From assembly GCA_002502295.1 (NCBI GenBank), contig DANX01000022.1, positions 592-32,498 of the forward strand: a stretch of 31,907 nt of DNA, in the 5' to 3' direction. The DNA comes from Euryarchaeota archaeon UBA561 (lineage in GTDB: Archaea > Thermoplasmatota > Poseidoniia > Poseidoniales > Poseidoniaceae). Below the pieces are notes generated by a model. The model saw only the letters and a list, made by a program, of their open reading frames with translations. It was not told the DNA's origin and did no database searches. The position numbers and the translations under genes are program-made. Each line of letters begins with the position of its first letter. The first letter of the stretch is position 1. Shown piece by piece: positions 31,235 through 31,907 of the stretch.

Positions 31235-31907
31235 CCACACCCGCAAGTCGCCTTCGGAGGGCGGGCGAACTTCATCCCCAGCCAGCAGCGTAGCGCGGAC
31301 CCGTTCAAAGGTCGCTCTGTCAAGTTCTTTTTCTTCGTCGGCTCGACGCTCAACGTTTTTCATCGCAATGGCCATTCGATGATTGCCAGAGAAGGAGGGG
31401 GCATGACGGTTGAGGTAGGCCCAATACAGCCGTGTCATGGGGCATGTTTTCTTGTGATGAAACTGACACGATTTGCAGTGGTCGCTCATGCGGTTGATGT
31501 AAGCGGAGCCAGCCACGTAGGGTTTGGTCATCATGGCCGAACCCAACGCAAACGTTCCCATGCCCAAGACGTTGGGTTCAACGACCCAATCGTAAGCATC
31601 AATGAAGGCTGCATGAAACCAATCCGTGAGTTGGCGCGGGTCAACGTCCAGAAGATTGGCGACGTTGCTGAGAACCATGAGACGAGGGATGTGGTGGGTC
31701 CAACCGTCCTCCATCACCGAAGCGACGGATGCGTCAAGGCAGCGCAGTCCGCTGGTTTCACCCCAGTATGCCATCGGAAGCGGGTTTTGCTGACCGAGGT
31801 GGTTGGGATGGAGTTCTTCATCCGAATGCGCAAAACCCTCCCAGCCAGCACCGCGTTCTGATGGCAATCGTTCAACCTCTAGCGTACGGAAGCCATCGGT
31901 TACCTCG
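31217..31907 (-). CDS. Cryptochrome/photolyase-related protein, FeS type (N-terminus outside window)
   Basis: C-terminal part of a cryptochrome/deoxyribodipyrimidine photolyase-related protein (PF04244; FeS-BCP group, whose characterised members repair (6-4) photoproducts or sense light). Visible blocks are WTHHIPRLMVLSNVANLL, DWFHAAFIDAYDWV, NVLGMGTFALG, and DHCKSCQFHHKKTCPMTRLYW; the cysteines in the last block, with one upstream, are the expected iron-sulfur ligands. The frame stays open from 31867 to the window edge, so the TTG at 31867 is not the start and more than half the protein lies outside. Its end overlaps the Nei gene. Light-dependent repair fits a surface-ocean organism. Confidence 0.9.
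   Translation of the reverse strand, partial: EVTDGFRTLEVERLPSERGAGWEGFAHSDEELHPNHLGQQNPLPMAYWGETSGLRCLDASVASVMEDGWTHHIPRLMVLSNVANLLDVDPRQLTDWFHAAFIDAYDWVVEPNVLGMGTFALGSAMMTKPYVAGSAYINRMSDHCKSCQFHHKKTCPMTRLYWAYLNRHAPSFSGNHRMAIAMKNVERRADEEKELDRATFERVRATLLAGDEVRPPSEGDLRVWSGLTA

Overview
The window most likely comes from a planktonic marine archaeon of the Marine Group II type (Candidatus Poseidoniales). This is inference. It rests on: (i) a mixed gene content with bacterial-type central metabolism (lipoate-dependent 2-oxoacid dehydrogenase, class I ribonucleotide reductase, DNA glycosylase, photolyase); (ii) promoters that look archaeal, with an A/T-rich box repeatedly lying about 22-29 nt upstream of the ATG and no Shine-Dalgarno site, as expected for TATA-box leaderless transcripts; (iii) lipobox proteins, membrane-anchored M28 peptidases (one with an N-terminal SAP domain) and zinc-ribbon membrane proteins. 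No rRNA, tRNA, CRISPR array, transposase or phage gene was seen.

Layout. 1-550 (-): SDR/pteridine-reductase-like gene, cut by the left edge. 675-6685 (+): lipA, then E1alpha, E1beta, E2 and E3 of a branched-chain-type 2-oxoacid dehydrogenase complex, tightly packed with stop/start overlaps. 6721-7782 (-): AI-2E family transporter. 7927-8499 (+): zinc-ribbon membrane protein. 8518-12766 (-): five overlapping genes encoding a His-rich membrane protein, a KAS III-like condensing enzyme, a haem-oxygenase-like di-iron protein, an unknown His/Glu-rich protein and a membrane fatty-acid desaturase. 12853-16345 (-): nrdB-nrdA, strikingly eukaryote-like. 16635-17715 (+): dUTPase and lipB. 17804-19583 (+): two membrane proteins. 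19596-20476 (-): PaaI-like thioesterase and YjbQ family. 20555-21202 (+): exported protein with a C-terminal zinc-finger-like motif. 21203-21868: A/T-rich stretch with a perfect hairpin and small ORFs. 21861-24504 (-): pentapeptide-repeat lipoprotein and M28 peptidase lipoprotein. 24666-31234 (+): membrane protein, ubiX, SAP-M28 peptidase, parvulin, folB, several unknown proteins, and a Nei-type glycosylase. 31217-31907 (-): FeS photolyase-related protein, cut by the right edge.

How genes work together. LipB and LipA build the lipoyl cofactor carried by E2, so cofactor synthesis and the enzyme that needs it sit 11-17 kb apart in one window. NrdAB makes deoxynucleotides and the divergent dUTPase keeps dUTP out of DNA. 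Nei and the photolyase are both DNA-repair genes, with convergent overlapping ends. The best candidate for an undescribed system is the five-gene operon at 8518-12766: it combines a carbon-carbon bond-forming enzyme with two to four putative metal-dependent enzymes, in an organism whose membrane lipids are expected to be isoprenoid. It may make an unsaturated acyl or hydrocarbon-like product, but the product cannot be read from sequence.
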